From Halobacterium bonnevillei (GTDB lineage Archaea; Halobacteriota; Halobacteria; Halobacteriales; Halobacteriaceae): a stretch of DNA of 64,000 nucleotides. This document shows, in pieces, positions 34,901 to 42,387 of the stretch; position 1 is the first letter of the stretch, and each line of letters opens with the position of its first letter. The translations under genes and the position numbers were made by a program. The stretch covers positions 62,001 to 126,000 of the forward strand of contig NZ_WUUU01000001.1 of the NCBI RefSeq assembly GCF_009831555.1, read 5' to 3'. The notes under the pieces are model-generated. The model was not told the DNA's origin, did not search any database, and worked only from the letters and a program-made list of their open reading frames with translations.

Positions 34901-35883
34901 GCGAGAACCGGCTAGGGACTCGCCTCTCGGAAGTCAATACCAGCACCCTCACCGATGGCGATTCCATTTACGTCTTCGCACGCGACGTCCCTGCGGGGTC
35001 GAGTCGCACCTACACCGTCGACGTTGATGTGGGGTCACCTGGCGACATCGACGTGACCGCAGACATCCGTCCGATGTACAATGAGTCGTTCAACGTCCGC
35101 ACCAGCCAAACGCTGACCGCGACTGGACTCGGCGACGTCAACATTGATGTCGTCGACGAGCAGGCATCACCGGTGGCCGCTGATATCAGCATCGATGGGA
35201 CGCAGGTCGCGACAAACACCGCATCGACAAGCACGGAGCTGTCAACCGGTGACCACGAAATTTCGGTGGTTAGCGGAGACACCGCTCGGAGCCTGAACGT
35301 GTCACTTGCGAACTTCGAGACTGCGAACGTCACGTTTGTCCAGCCGGACACCGTGACTGAACCGATGGTCGTTGCGCGGACGGGCGACGAGATGGCCGTG
35401 AAGTCAGGAACCCCGGCCCGAATCGTCGAGCAGACAGCAAACGCAACTGCCGCCGAAGAAATCCGGCGGACGTTCGACATCGCGTCCTCGGGTGGCACGA
35501 TGATTGTTGCGTTCAACGAGACGACCGAACGGGCAGTTCAAGCGGGTGCCGAACCGTCCATCACAGTAGACGGTGCGGATACGTCCAACTGGACGTACAC
35601 AGCCGGTGAAAATGGTGGCCCATCGACGATCAAAATCAAATCCGATGGCGACGTCCAGGTGAACATTACGTACGACGGTAAGAAACTGGGTGAAGTGACC
35701 GGCGACAACTCGGTCACCGCTGACGACGCGGCCGCAATCGCCGACGCAATCGCGAACAACGAGGCTGTCTCGAGCTACGGGGACGTCAACAATGATGGCG
35801 AGGTCACAGTCGTTGACGCCATGATGATCGCCCAATACGCCGACGGAGCGCGTGATGCGGACTATCAGGAGGGTGATGCCTGA
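28915..35883 (+). CDS. Giant exported protein: PKD repeats, alpha-2-macroglobulin-like thioester domain, C-terminal dockerin
   Basis: 2322 aa. It has a signal peptide (AVMFAIILIAAPVSGA; start at 28915 or the ATG at 28924), the N-terminal domain shared with the protein at 23399 (PESYYGNVTIDGQPAPAG, ~60-150), about ten PKD-type repeats (~155-1115, repeated YEWDFG), then CARDB-like domains (~1115-1480). Next is an A2M/complement thioester domain: SYPYGCVEQTTS at ~1500, with Cys1505 and Gln1508 as the thioester pair, followed by an alpha/alpha toroid with repeated QxxxGxW (QEDNGSW, QAPTGKW, DDEGSW) to ~1830. Further beta domains follow, and finally a dockerin (2263-2322; VTADDAAAIADAI and DVNNDGEVTVVDAMMIA, with EF-hand-like Asp/Asn). 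The stop overlaps the next start (TGATG). Thioester domains covalently attach to nucleophiles or trap proteases. Confidence 0.9.
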   Translation: MANMTRHWQTIGAVMFAIILIAAPVSGAATTPSVITTNTQVQDPSLQTDTNATDDDPPDAPESYYGNVTIDGQPAPAGTVITALIDGEVKGQITVDTPGSYGGPKVSDEKLVVNASENGSTVRFFVGSLEANTTDEFQSGTNSELDLAFDDTESPTANAGSNYQTLENEPVTFDGSESTDDGQLITYEWDFGDNTENATGVSPTHEYSENGTYTVTLTVTDAAGKTDTDTATVTVGAVENPPEADFTATPTNPEAGQEITFENQSTDNGTIERVEWDFDGDGETDAEGDTVTHRFGVPRTYNVTLTVTDDSGFQDTHAKRITVSQTERDLAASPTTGYVNATTVDFELPNTDNLHVDEYEWHFDDGTPLDSTSSPTTAHVYNQDGAFNVTVTGYNNGTTVVTGNETVTVETVSGTLDSSQTQAVVNWTTLDLSAEASEPVNQSALTYEWDFGNGQTETTDANETSYVYPSAENFTITVTARGDGGPVFTDTIDISVERAKGSLSASPDTAYTNVTAVNYTATTDTDGITPTAYEWDFDGDGVFERTTTSNEAAHVFTQSGSFTSTVSVKSQHGRLFKAETPVTVQQPAGDLTATPTSGFANSTTVSLELANVSESVRSNIDHYQWDFGDGTTRETASNSTTRVYAETGEHEVIAYGIDSDSDIIVSAVTTVTIERATGQVTTEPAPIRANVTEMNATVTDVTPEVSDDIEHYEWAFGDGTTETTTSNATTHTYSQSGSYTLTATAVTNTGDVLFDTQTTIDVLEEGRPTAAFTWTPTQPTVGETVTFNASASTDNDPLASYEWDFDSDGTTDDKGETTQHTFTEFVGERNVTLTVTDQDGLTESTQHTVTVVRANGDLVADPTTGYANYTAIGFQLTNVTADIDAAEYEWTFGDGNNITTIGNTTTFTYTEPGDYEATVTALNDQGETLVVESETVSITRASGDATATPNDPYANWTDVNFEVENVTPGVTPAAYEWDFGNGDSDVTSSNATTYTYSQPGEYEATVTALSSDETVLFTRTITISVQRADGELAASPSPALTNVTEVTLTATTTSPGVDPVAYQWSFGDGSTRVTTANTTTHLYSSAGNYTTEVRALNGDGQPLFTRTATVEVVDGDISVSINTPAEQRIQDGVLMNVTVTNERGIKTPGVNVSVEAQGDYYYTRDEQTSATLGPVTLNASESKTLTWNITTWADQELDPSSYYNGRIDLRATADPGDEIPEANERNNRDAADTVATFTDIETYVYSYYRGVIGDQHEVDVTIENEGSAGAKQPHNVTVSMGDGTTKEINLSAAELGAGERNYQTIEYTYSERGDYQINATVLTDPQYPENNRSTDSVRIRPFELSMDYVNAPYEVENGSTFTVYGSYDTNTETEVNLSIELPDGLELADGESRTKTDQSSRWGGSERWTVKATTPSDDYQINVTATARNESETNSDTTTVIIPKIRVTDEAAAVVSGGDSNSSTGELIVRNESTFDHEITLSVQAGFEGRTLEGLEYLFSYPYGCVEQTTSPMLAALHTDQYYRDRISPGDYDRDRVNKSVAIGMERLSSGDNAQHDNGAWSMWGNSPSGDRFYTMYALFGSASVRNDEAYGTNSGTASTASAVSPYAQDISTSIDAIDYNQTIHWIRDIQTDDGAIESDGYFLDDDPAMTGYTLVTIEKAEPFNESTQSVATAVRRNATQYLLETQEDNGSWNDDNAKSTAIAVWGLQTAVESGLDNQTLSTRANESIDDGVEYLLQTQAPTGKWVEDRSSYWSSTGTTSQATAYALLALNSTGYTADNRTIQKGGEYLVGVYDDEGSWGFTEATAISIRALQEIGQGLGTVDRTVTIDINYENGTTALTKEVTVNESNSVARISLTADERKKLRQGSVTKTVTVNATGTGTVVTAIRNEQLVNREEYEDTEQARSGTSQSLATLESTALDTGGNSIGTQAPPFSVSVASDDELSARNDQTMAVTVTNNGESNMLSPIVEIPIRGGFNASATLDATAYAGTETVSENRLGTRLSEVNTSTLTDGDSIYVFARDVPAGSSRTYTVDVDVGSPGDIDVTADIRPMYNESFNVRTSQTLTATGLGDVNIDVVDEQASPVAADISIDGTQVATNTASTSTELSTGDHEISVVSGDTARSLNVSLANFETANVTFVQPDTVTEPMVVARTGDEMAVKSGTPARIVEQTANATAAEEIRRTFDIASSGGTMIVAFNETTERAVQAGAEPSITVDGADTSNWTYTAGENGGPSTIKIKSDGDVQVNITYDGKKLGEVTGDNSVTADDAAAIADAIANNEAVSSYGDVNNDGEVTVVDAMMIAQYADGARDADYQEGDA

Positions 35884-37250
35884 TGCGCGCTCGCTTGAGG
35901 AGTGTACTAACGGTCTGTGTTGTGCTTGCGGTAGTGGCCGCACCAAGTGTTGCGTTCGTTGTGCCAACGGCGGCCCAAAGCACGCCGACGGTGAGTATTG
36001 ACGCCCCGGACACTGTTGAGAATGGCGTCACTGCGAATGGCCCACTCGTTGTCGAAAATGTCGCTGCTGGAGACGACATTGGGGCGTTCAAAATCAACAT
36101 CACGTACAATGCCAGTGCTGTCTCGATTGACGCATCTGACACCGACCACTTCACCGTCTCGACGTCGACACCAGAGAGTGGGACACTGACAGTCGTCGGC
36201 TACACGAGTGAGACAGACACGCCAGACGGGGCGCTCGCACTCGCAGCACTAGATATAACTGGTGAACAGCCCACTGACGCGACTGCGATGTCGATGGATG
36301 TGGAGACGCTATCGGATACTGATGGGAATTCGGTGCCACATTCAAGCCGTGCTGAGACGCTCACAGTAACGGAATCATCGACCGAAGATGGTGATGGTGA
36401 TGACGGGTCCGACGGCGGCACCGGACCTGGTGGCGGCGGCACCGGACCTGGTGGCGGCGGCACCGGACCTGGTGGCGGCGGCACCGGACCTGGTGGCGGT
36501 GGTGGTGGCGCCGGAGAGGGTGACACCGAGAAACCGACTGGGCCGCTGCAAACAACAGTCTCGCAGCCGTCACCCAACCAGGTCGCCATCAGCATCACAA
36601 ACCTGTCAGCGAACACGCCGACCGACGTGACCCTGCCTCGGACAGACGTAGATAACTCAACAGGCACGCAGCTCTCAGGTGTCTCCGTGAACGCTCGGAT
36701 TGCGACAAACGTGAGTGTCTCCATCGATCGGAGTGAACAGGTTCCAGAAGGGACGCCTGCGATCGAAGAGAGTCAACAGGCGGCTTCGCTTGGATACTTC
36801 ACAATTACAGCTGATGTCCAAGACCCGGACCTCAACGAAGTGACGTACACGTTCGAGGTATCCAAATCCCGCATCGAGGAAGCTGAGATAACCCCGAGAG
36901 GTGTTCGCCTCTTCCGGTTGGATGAAGGGGACTCTGAATGGACGACGCTTGCAACAACGGTTCGCGAAGAGCGTGAGGACACTTACGTCTTTACAGCCTC
37001 TAGCCCCGGCTTCTCGGTGTACGCGATCGGGTATAATACCGCTCAAGAACCGAAAACCACATCCCAAACCACCACGGCGCCAGTTGAGACGACGGACATG
37101 GACTCTGAAGAAACCACCGAGGAGGCCACAACCGTGATACCGACAACTCCCGGGTCGTCCAGCGACGGGTTCCCCACGAACTTAGTCGCAGGGGGTGTCG
37201 TGATACTGGTAGTCGCTGCATTACTGTACTATTCGCGTCGAGGGAGCTAA
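35883..37250 (+). CDS. Cohesin-domain surface protein with PGF-pre-PGF domain
   Basis: 455 aa. It has a signal peptide (VLTVCVVLAVVAAPSVAFVV), then a cohesin domain (~35-165: ENGVTANGPLVVENVAAGDD, IGAFKINITYNASAVSID, GTLTVVGYTSETDTPDGALA), and a Gly-rich linker of four exact GGTGPGG units. A PGF-pre-PGF domain (~220-385, ASLGYFTITADVQDPDLNEV) and a Thr-rich stretch follow, then a C-terminal membrane helix (VAGGVVILVVAALLYY, then SRRGS). The classic PGF motif is not present; GFPTN stands in its place. Its start overlaps the dockerin gene stop, so the two are co-translated. The cohesin is the natural partner for that dockerin. Confidence 0.85.
   Translation: MRARLRSVLTVCVVLAVVAAPSVAFVVPTAAQSTPTVSIDAPDTVENGVTANGPLVVENVAAGDDIGAFKINITYNASAVSIDASDTDHFTVSTSTPESGTLTVVGYTSETDTPDGALALAALDITGEQPTDATAMSMDVETLSDTDGNSVPHSSRAETLTVTESSTEDGDGDDGSDGGTGPGGGGTGPGGGGTGPGGGGTGPGGGGGGAGEGDTEKPTGPLQTTVSQPSPNQVAISITNLSANTPTDVTLPRTDVDNSTGTQLSGVSVNARIATNVSVSIDRSEQVPEGTPAIEESQQAASLGYFTITADVQDPDLNEVTYTFEVSKSRIEEAEITPRGVRLFRLDEGDSEWTTLATTVREEREDTYVFTASSPGFSVYAIGYNTAQEPKTTSQTTTAPVETTDMDSEETTEEATTVIPTTPGSSSDGFPTNLVAGGVVILVVAALLYYSRRGS
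36414..36497 (+). repeat. Four 21-nt tandem repeats in the cohesin linker
   Basis: GGCGGCACCGGACCTGGTGGC occurs four times head-to-tail, encoding GGTGPGG each time. It is a spacer that can change length by slippage. Confidence 0.85.
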
Positions 37251-37267
37251 CTAGCTTCCTACGGACT

Positions 37268-37792
37268 TCATTTTTCGGTTGATGTTCTAATTGGTTCGAG
37301 TGTATCCAGAACCCGGAACGAGAGATCTTCGGCCTCTATTTCCCCGTCCTGGTACGCTTCGAACCAGGCCGTTTCAGCGTGCCACGTAGCAGTCGGGTCC
37401 GCGTTCGGCGTCAAAATCGTGGCGTTGAGTCGATCCATCGACCACCCATTCGAGATTTGGCGGAAATATCCACCAGCGATCGTTCCGACTTCCGCACCAA
37501 TGTCCTCGTACCCCGTTTGGTCCGTAATATATCGGAGCGTTACGACGTTCGCATCTTTGTCAACCGTAAGAGTGTCAACCTCCGCGGAGGAGGCAGCCAG
37601 AAAAGCCATAAACGCACTGCGATAGGAGTCAATTCCGGCTTTGGTTTCAGACGGAGTTTCATCGGTGGTTGCTGAAGTCGGGGTCGGTGATTGCGTTTGG
37701 CGGGCTGTCGTTTCACTCCCAGTCGTCGTGCAGCCGGCCAACAATTGTGAAAGAAGTCCGCCACCAGCGAGCAATGCCCTCCGTCGCTTCAT
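37268..37792 (-). CDS. Lipoprotein of unknown function
   Basis: A 174-aa protein. The MKRRRALLAGGGLLSQLLAGC start is a Tat-type signal with lipobox Cys near residue 21. A Thr/Ser-rich linker follows, then a small alpha/beta domain (VDTLTVDKDANVVTLRYI, TIAGGYFRQISNGWSMDRL, ATWHAETAWFEAYQDGEI). The start at 37792 is chosen because it gives the canonical signal. Convergent with the cohesin gene (17-nt gap). Confidence 0.75.
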   Translation of the reverse strand: MKRRRALLAGGGLLSQLLAGCTTTGSETTARQTQSPTPTSATTDETPSETKAGIDSYRSAFMAFLAASSAEVDTLTVDKDANVVTLRYITDQTGYEDIGAEVGTIAGGYFRQISNGWSMDRLNATILTPNADPTATWHAETAWFEAYQDGEIEAEDLSFRVLDTLEPIRTSTEK

Positions 37793-38094
37793 TAGTCTAA
37801 TACGTGTGGTTCCGGGTGTTAAGCTTTGGTCTCGGTCATTGTATTGTTCGACGCCCGACCTCAAGGACGTAGATTTGGAACAGCAGTCGACGGGAGGTAA
37901 CCCGTCAACTGGCGAGGGATACGGGGAAATTGGGAGTGCGAGTTCGCTAGTATTGGATGGAAGCTTCAGGGAGCAGAAAGCGGGACGAAAACTTCGCGTG
38001 AAAGAACGTATTGAACGCTGTCTTGGAGTTTCATCTCGAAATCCCCAACTATCAACAAAACCATTACATACTCGTGGATATGTTATTTATCTCA

Positions 38095-38322
38095 ATGGTT
38101 ACACAGCGTGACCGGATTTGGGACACAACTCTTCGGGTAGGCAAAGCCAACAAACACGACATCACGGTCGAGACGGTTCAAACCGAACTCAGCGATCCCC
38201 CCTCTGGTGATATGATCGACCAGACGCTCCAAGCGATGTGGGAGCTTGGAACGCTGCGCTGTCAAGGAGGGGGAGGACGGAACACCGGTATATATCGACT
38301 CAACCCCGGTGTGTTTGACTAG
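38095..38322 (+). CDS. Small winged-helix protein
   Basis: A 75-aa protein: MVTQRDRIWDTTLRVGKANK, HDITVETVQTEL (helix-turn-helix), MWELGTLRCQGGGGRNTGIY (wing). It resembles haloarchaeal one-domain DNA-binding proteins. The ATG at 38095 is preferred to 38011 because the upstream part has no family-like content. Confidence 0.6.
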   Translation: MVTQRDRIWDTTLRVGKANKHDITVETVQTELSDPPSGDMIDQTLQAMWELGTLRCQGGGGRNTGIYRLNPGVFD

Positions 38323-38726
38323 CTCCGTAACCAAGTTTTCCGACAATCCGAAGAGACGACTTGATTCATCTCGTAGGTATTTGTCCGTCCCAGCCATCGA
38401 AAGAAATCAACTGCTAGCAACGGTCGGCAAGTTTCGAACCGTCAACTGGCACGGTCCTAAACACCGGCTTATCGTTCGACGTTAATGTCATGTGGGATAC
38501 TAAAAAAGATGGAGTATGATGTAATCGGCTCGGAGAGGCAAATTGATTTTAACACGCTTTCCACCATTGATCGGCCTTCTTAAGACGCTCGAAACCACGG
38601 TGATAAGCGACTGCTGAACTAGTATATTGGGGTAAGGCAATGAGCACAGGGATATAGCTGTACGATGACCGACCCCCCGACATTGCGCATAATAACATTT
38701 AATTAGATGGCTGGCGAGGACCCTGT
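38323..38726. other. Intergenic stretch without a supported gene
   Basis: Mixed composition with AT-rich patches near 38480-38560 and 38690-38720; the latter may hold the promoter of the RHH/DUF2061 operon. Confidence 0.5.
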
Positions 38727-38927
38727 ATGTCGGATTACACGACTATATCGCTGAAGAAGGACTTCGTCACCGACGTCGAGGCGTACATCGAAGACGAACC
38801 GTTCAGTTCGCCCAAAGAGTTCATCAAGCACCTCGTTCTGCGCGAAATGGAGGACGACACCGAAATATCCGAGCAGGAAGCCAAACGCATCGGCCAGCAA
38901 CTCAAAGAACTCGGCTACGTCGAGTGA
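38727..38927 (+). CDS. Small RHH-like protein
   Basis: A 66-aa protein: SDYTTISLKKDFVTDVEAYI (strand and helix 1), SSPKEFIKHLVLREM (helix 2), acidic tail (QQLKELGYVE). The pattern fits a ribbon-helix-helix DNA-binding protein. It is followed after 6 nt by a DUF2061 membrane gene. Confidence 0.65.
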   Translation: MSDYTTISLKKDFVTDVEAYIEDEPFSSPKEFIKHLVLREMEDDTEISEQEAKRIGQQLKELGYVE

Positions 38928-38933
38928 CCACCG

Positions 38934-39146
38934 ATGACGGAGGCTCACTACCGATCCCTCGCCAAAGCGGGCTCCTACCGCGTGTTCGCCACCTCACTCG
39001 TCTTCGCAATCGCGTTCCTCTACACCGGGACGTTCGACGCCGCCGCAAAAATCGGCATCACCGCCGCCGTCGGCAAAACACTATTGTACTACGTCTGGGA
39101 ACGCATCTGGAACAACATCACCTGGGGACGTCACAGTCCGAATTGA
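38934..39146 (+). CDS. DUF2061 membrane protein
   Basis: A 70-aa protein matching DUF2061: YRSLAKAGSYRVFATSLVFAIAF (first helix after a conserved R-S-L-x-K start), TGTFDAAAKIGITAAVGKTLLYYVWERIWNNI (second helix with K and the WERIWN motif) and a terminal WG. Function is not established. Its pairing with an RHH protein is unusual. Confidence 0.8.
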   Translation: MTEAHYRSLAKAGSYRVFATSLVFAIAFLYTGTFDAAAKIGITAAVGKTLLYYVWERIWNNITWGRHSPN

Positions 39147-39368
39147 ACGCCTCAACCCGGCCACGCTGCCCACCGATTGGCAGTAGCGAATTCCCCGACA
39201 CTTCGAATTGCTGAGTGCGAGAGACGTGTTTGACGACGACGGCCCGGCAATAATTGTAGGAATTCTAACTTCAGGACGCGTCCTGCGTCGAGAGAGCCGG
39301 CACACTCTGTCAGTCGCAAACATATATGCTTCCAGTAGAATTTTAATCACAACTACACATCGGCCCCT

Positions 39369-41624
39369 ATGGACGGTTACTTCAGGAATCGCACATCTCT
39401 GCTCCTGCTATCGCTCGGAATCGCACTCGCGAGCGTCGCTGTGCTCGTTACACTTTCCGCGGGGCCAGTCAGCGGCGCTGCCACCCCAGCAGACGTCCAG
39501 GTCTCCAACCAGTCCGCCACTGTCCAGGAATCCGGAACCATCAGCGTCAACGTGAGTGCCGGCGACGGCCCGATAGACGCCTACGTGAGGGTGATCCAGG
39601 ACGGCAACAGCGTCGCATCGGGAAGTGCGGGCGCCGACGGCTCAATATCGTTCGACGTCTCCGCGGGCGACTACACAGTCGTTGCACAGAGCGCAAACTC
39701 GGTTCGCAAGAACGTCTCGGTCTCGCAGGGCGGCTCGACGCCGGTGTCACTCACGTTCGCGACCCTGGAGATAGACGCCGAGGCCGGGGAGGGCGCGATC
39801 GAACCGTACGCCAACGTCTACGACACGAACGGGAATCGAATCTCTGGCAAGACAATTCCGGCCGACGACGTCGCCACCTTCCACCTGGCGCCCGGAACCT
39901 ACCAGGCCGCGGCGTCCGAAGCGAACGCCGTCACCAAAGACGTCTCACTGACCGCCGGCACGACCACGCCGGTCACGATGACGTTCGCCACCGTCGAGGT
40001 TGCGGCTGACTCCGGAAACGGCCGGATCGAATCGTACGCCAACATCTACGACGACGGCAACCGCATCGACGGCAAAACCATCCCCAAAGACGGCGTCGCC
40101 ACCTTCCACCTCGACCCGGGCACCTACGTGGCGGCCGCCCAGCAGGCCAACGCCGTCACCCGAGAGATCTCCGTCTCCGGGGGTGAAACCCGCGCGCTCA
40201 CACTGACGTTCGCGACAGTCGAGATTGCGGCTGAGGCCGGTGAGGGCCAGATCGAGTCGTACGCCAACATCTACGAGAACGGCAACCGCATCGACGGCAA
40301 GACCGTGCCCGCGGACGGCGTCGCGACCTTCCATCTCGCCCCCGGCACGTACGAGGGCGCGGTCCAAGAAGCGAATGCGGTCACCAAGGACCTCTCGCTC
40401 ACTGCAGGCGCGACGCAGGCAGAAACGTACACCTTCGGCACGCTGACGGTGCGAGCTGAAGTCGGAAACCGCCAGATCGAATCCTACTCGAACATCTACG
40501 ACGACGGCAACCGCATCGACGGCAAAACCGTCCCCAAAGACGGCGTCGCCACCTTCCACCTCAGACCCGACACCTACGAGGCGGTGGCTACCGAGGCGAA
40601 CGGCATTTCCAGAGAGGTGTCCGTGACGGCCGGGGAAACCGAGCCCGAAACGATGACGTTTGCACAGTTGAACGTCGAGGTCGACGCCGGCGGCGGGTAC
40701 GCCAACGTATACAATACCGACGGCGACCGCGTGGACGGAAAGACAGTACCTGGAGAAGGGGACGCTGAGTTCCACCTGAACCCCGGGCCCTACGACCTCA
40801 AGGTGAACGCTGAAGACAGCGACGCGACAGCGACCGGCGGATTCACGCTCTCCGCCAGCGAGCGGACGTACGCAACGGCGCAGTTCAATCCGGAGAACAT
40901 CAGCGTCCGCACCGAGGCGCTGGAGGACGCCCGCTTCGAGTTCTCGGAGTTGACGCCGTCGGCGACGGAGCTGTCAGCAGGGTCGTCGCTCAGCGTCTCC
41001 GCAACCGTCACGAACGTCGGGGACACCCCAGGCAGCTATACGGCCGAGTTCGTCATCAACGACGAGGTCGTGTCGACGAAGAGCGGATCGCTGGGCGTCG
41101 ACGAACAGGCCACAGTGACGTTCTCGACGGTCCTCGACGAAGCGGGAGCGTACGACGTCTCTATTTCGGGCCTCTCCGCGAAAACAGTCGCCGTGACGTC
41201 GAACTCGGAGTCGACCACGACCACTGAATCAGCGACGACGACGGCCCAGACGACAGCGACGACGACAGAGACGGCGACGCCAACGACGACAACGGAAGTG
41301 TCCGGGACGACAACTGCCGAAGCGGCGACGACAGACGCGAACAGCGCAACGACGGCAGCGTCTGGGACCACTACCGCGGCCGAGGGGACGACGAATTCGC
41401 AGTCGACGGAACGCACACGGACCACCGAGCAGGACAGCGACGGCGATGGCGTCGCCGACTCGAACGATTACGCGCCGGACGATCCGGCCGTGCAGGACAA
41501 AAGCGACGTTCTGGGCGACGGCTCGGACTCCGAAACGGGCGGCGTCCCGGTTCCAGGGTTCGGGGCCGGCATTACGCTCGTCACAGTCTCGATAGGCGCA
41601 GGGATTGCAGCACTCCGGGATTAA
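39369..41624 (+). CDS. Repeat-rich PGF-CTERM surface protein
   Basis: 751 aa. It has a signal peptide (TSLLLLSLGIALASVAVLV), an N-terminal beta domain, then four repeats of about 75 aa (~130-430; unit contains GRIESYANIYDDGNRIDGKT and VATFHLxPGTY) and a shorter fifth. These look like carboxypeptidase-regulatory-type beta sandwiches. Next come a CARDB-like domain (~515-600), a Ser/Thr-rich linker, a calcium-binding DSDGDGVADSNDYAPDDP loop (thrombospondin type-3 like), and VPGFGAGITLVTVSIGAGIA, then an Arg-Asp end. That last part is the PGF-CTERM signal for lipid anchoring by an archaeosortase. Probably an S-layer or adhesin component. Confidence 0.85.
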   Translation: MDGYFRNRTSLLLLSLGIALASVAVLVTLSAGPVSGAATPADVQVSNQSATVQESGTISVNVSAGDGPIDAYVRVIQDGNSVASGSAGADGSISFDVSAGDYTVVAQSANSVRKNVSVSQGGSTPVSLTFATLEIDAEAGEGAIEPYANVYDTNGNRISGKTIPADDVATFHLAPGTYQAAASEANAVTKDVSLTAGTTTPVTMTFATVEVAADSGNGRIESYANIYDDGNRIDGKTIPKDGVATFHLDPGTYVAAAQQANAVTREISVSGGETRALTLTFATVEIAAEAGEGQIESYANIYENGNRIDGKTVPADGVATFHLAPGTYEGAVQEANAVTKDLSLTAGATQAETYTFGTLTVRAEVGNRQIESYSNIYDDGNRIDGKTVPKDGVATFHLRPDTYEAVATEANGISREVSVTAGETEPETMTFAQLNVEVDAGGGYANVYNTDGDRVDGKTVPGEGDAEFHLNPGPYDLKVNAEDSDATATGGFTLSASERTYATAQFNPENISVRTEALEDARFEFSELTPSATELSAGSSLSVSATVTNVGDTPGSYTAEFVINDEVVSTKSGSLGVDEQATVTFSTVLDEAGAYDVSISGLSAKTVAVTSNSESTTTTESATTTAQTTATTTETATPTTTTEVSGTTTAEAATTDANSATTAASGTTTAAEGTTNSQSTERTRTTEQDSDGDGVADSNDYAPDDPAVQDKSDVLGDGSDSETGGVPVPGFGAGITLVTVSIGAGIAALRD

Positions 41625-41872
41625 CGTGGGATTTAAAGAGCGTCGGGTTTCGGAGTAATTCCCAAACGATGGCGGCCGAACAGTCGGCTTCCTTCGAAAC
41701 CACTCAATACCGAATCTGTGTTAGCTACCAAACTTTCTGAGGACAGTAAAGAAGCGAGTAAAGAGAGAACCAGAGACCCGCAATTGGCTAAGAAAATTGT
41801 GATCGTATTATCGAAGGTAAGGAAATAGAAAAGGCCCGAATTATTTTATATGGGGAAATCAAATATAATTTC

Positions 41873-42286
41873 ATGGGATTTGAAAAATTCGACGAGGCCG
41901 GGAGCGGTCGGGGACGACCCGCGGAAACAGATCCGATGATTTCGATCCGGAAATCCGGCTCGATCGGCGTGAACCAGGCCGCCATCGACGACCACTTCGC
42001 GGACGACGACGGCGCAGTCATGTACTACGACGGAGAGACGAACCGCGTCGGCATCGAACCGGTCGAAGACAAGGACGCAGACGAGGGCGCGTACACCGTT
42101 TCGAAGACCGACTCAGGCGGCACAATCGCCGCCCAGGCGTTCCTCGAGCGCTACGACCTCCTGCCGGACGTCACAACCCAATATTCGCCCGAATGGGACG
42201 ACGAACAGGACCTCATCACGGTCGACCTCGACTCGCCGCAGAAGACCTACGGCTCGGAACCGGACGAAGAAACCGACTCTGAGTGA
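41873..42286 (+). CDS. Conserved haloarchaeal acidic protein
   Basis: A 137-aa soluble, very acidic protein (MISIRKSGSIGVNQAAIDDHF, GAVMYYDGETNRVGIEPVED, TIAAQAFLERYDLL). It lacks any recognised domain, and its size and charge are typical of haloarchaeal accessory genes. It could bind nucleic acid through the basic N-terminal strand (SIRKSGS), but that is a guess. Confidence 0.55.
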   Translation: MGFEKFDEAGSGRGRPAETDPMISIRKSGSIGVNQAAIDDHFADDDGAVMYYDGETNRVGIEPVEDKDADEGAYTVSKTDSGGTIAAQAFLERYDLLPDVTTQYSPEWDDEQDLITVDLDSPQKTYGSEPDEETDSE

Positions 42287-42387
42287 AACGGTGCTCGAGA
42301 CCCTAGAGAGCGCAGTTTCCGCAGGAGCGGATTCGGGCAAAATATCCGGCGGCAGTGTCGACCGCCCTCCAACCGAGTGGGAGCCGA

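Noticed and set aside
36388-36630. Repeat-rich frames (poly AAPDLV-like) over the cohesin linker
   Set aside because: Products of the 21-nt tandem repeats read in other frames.
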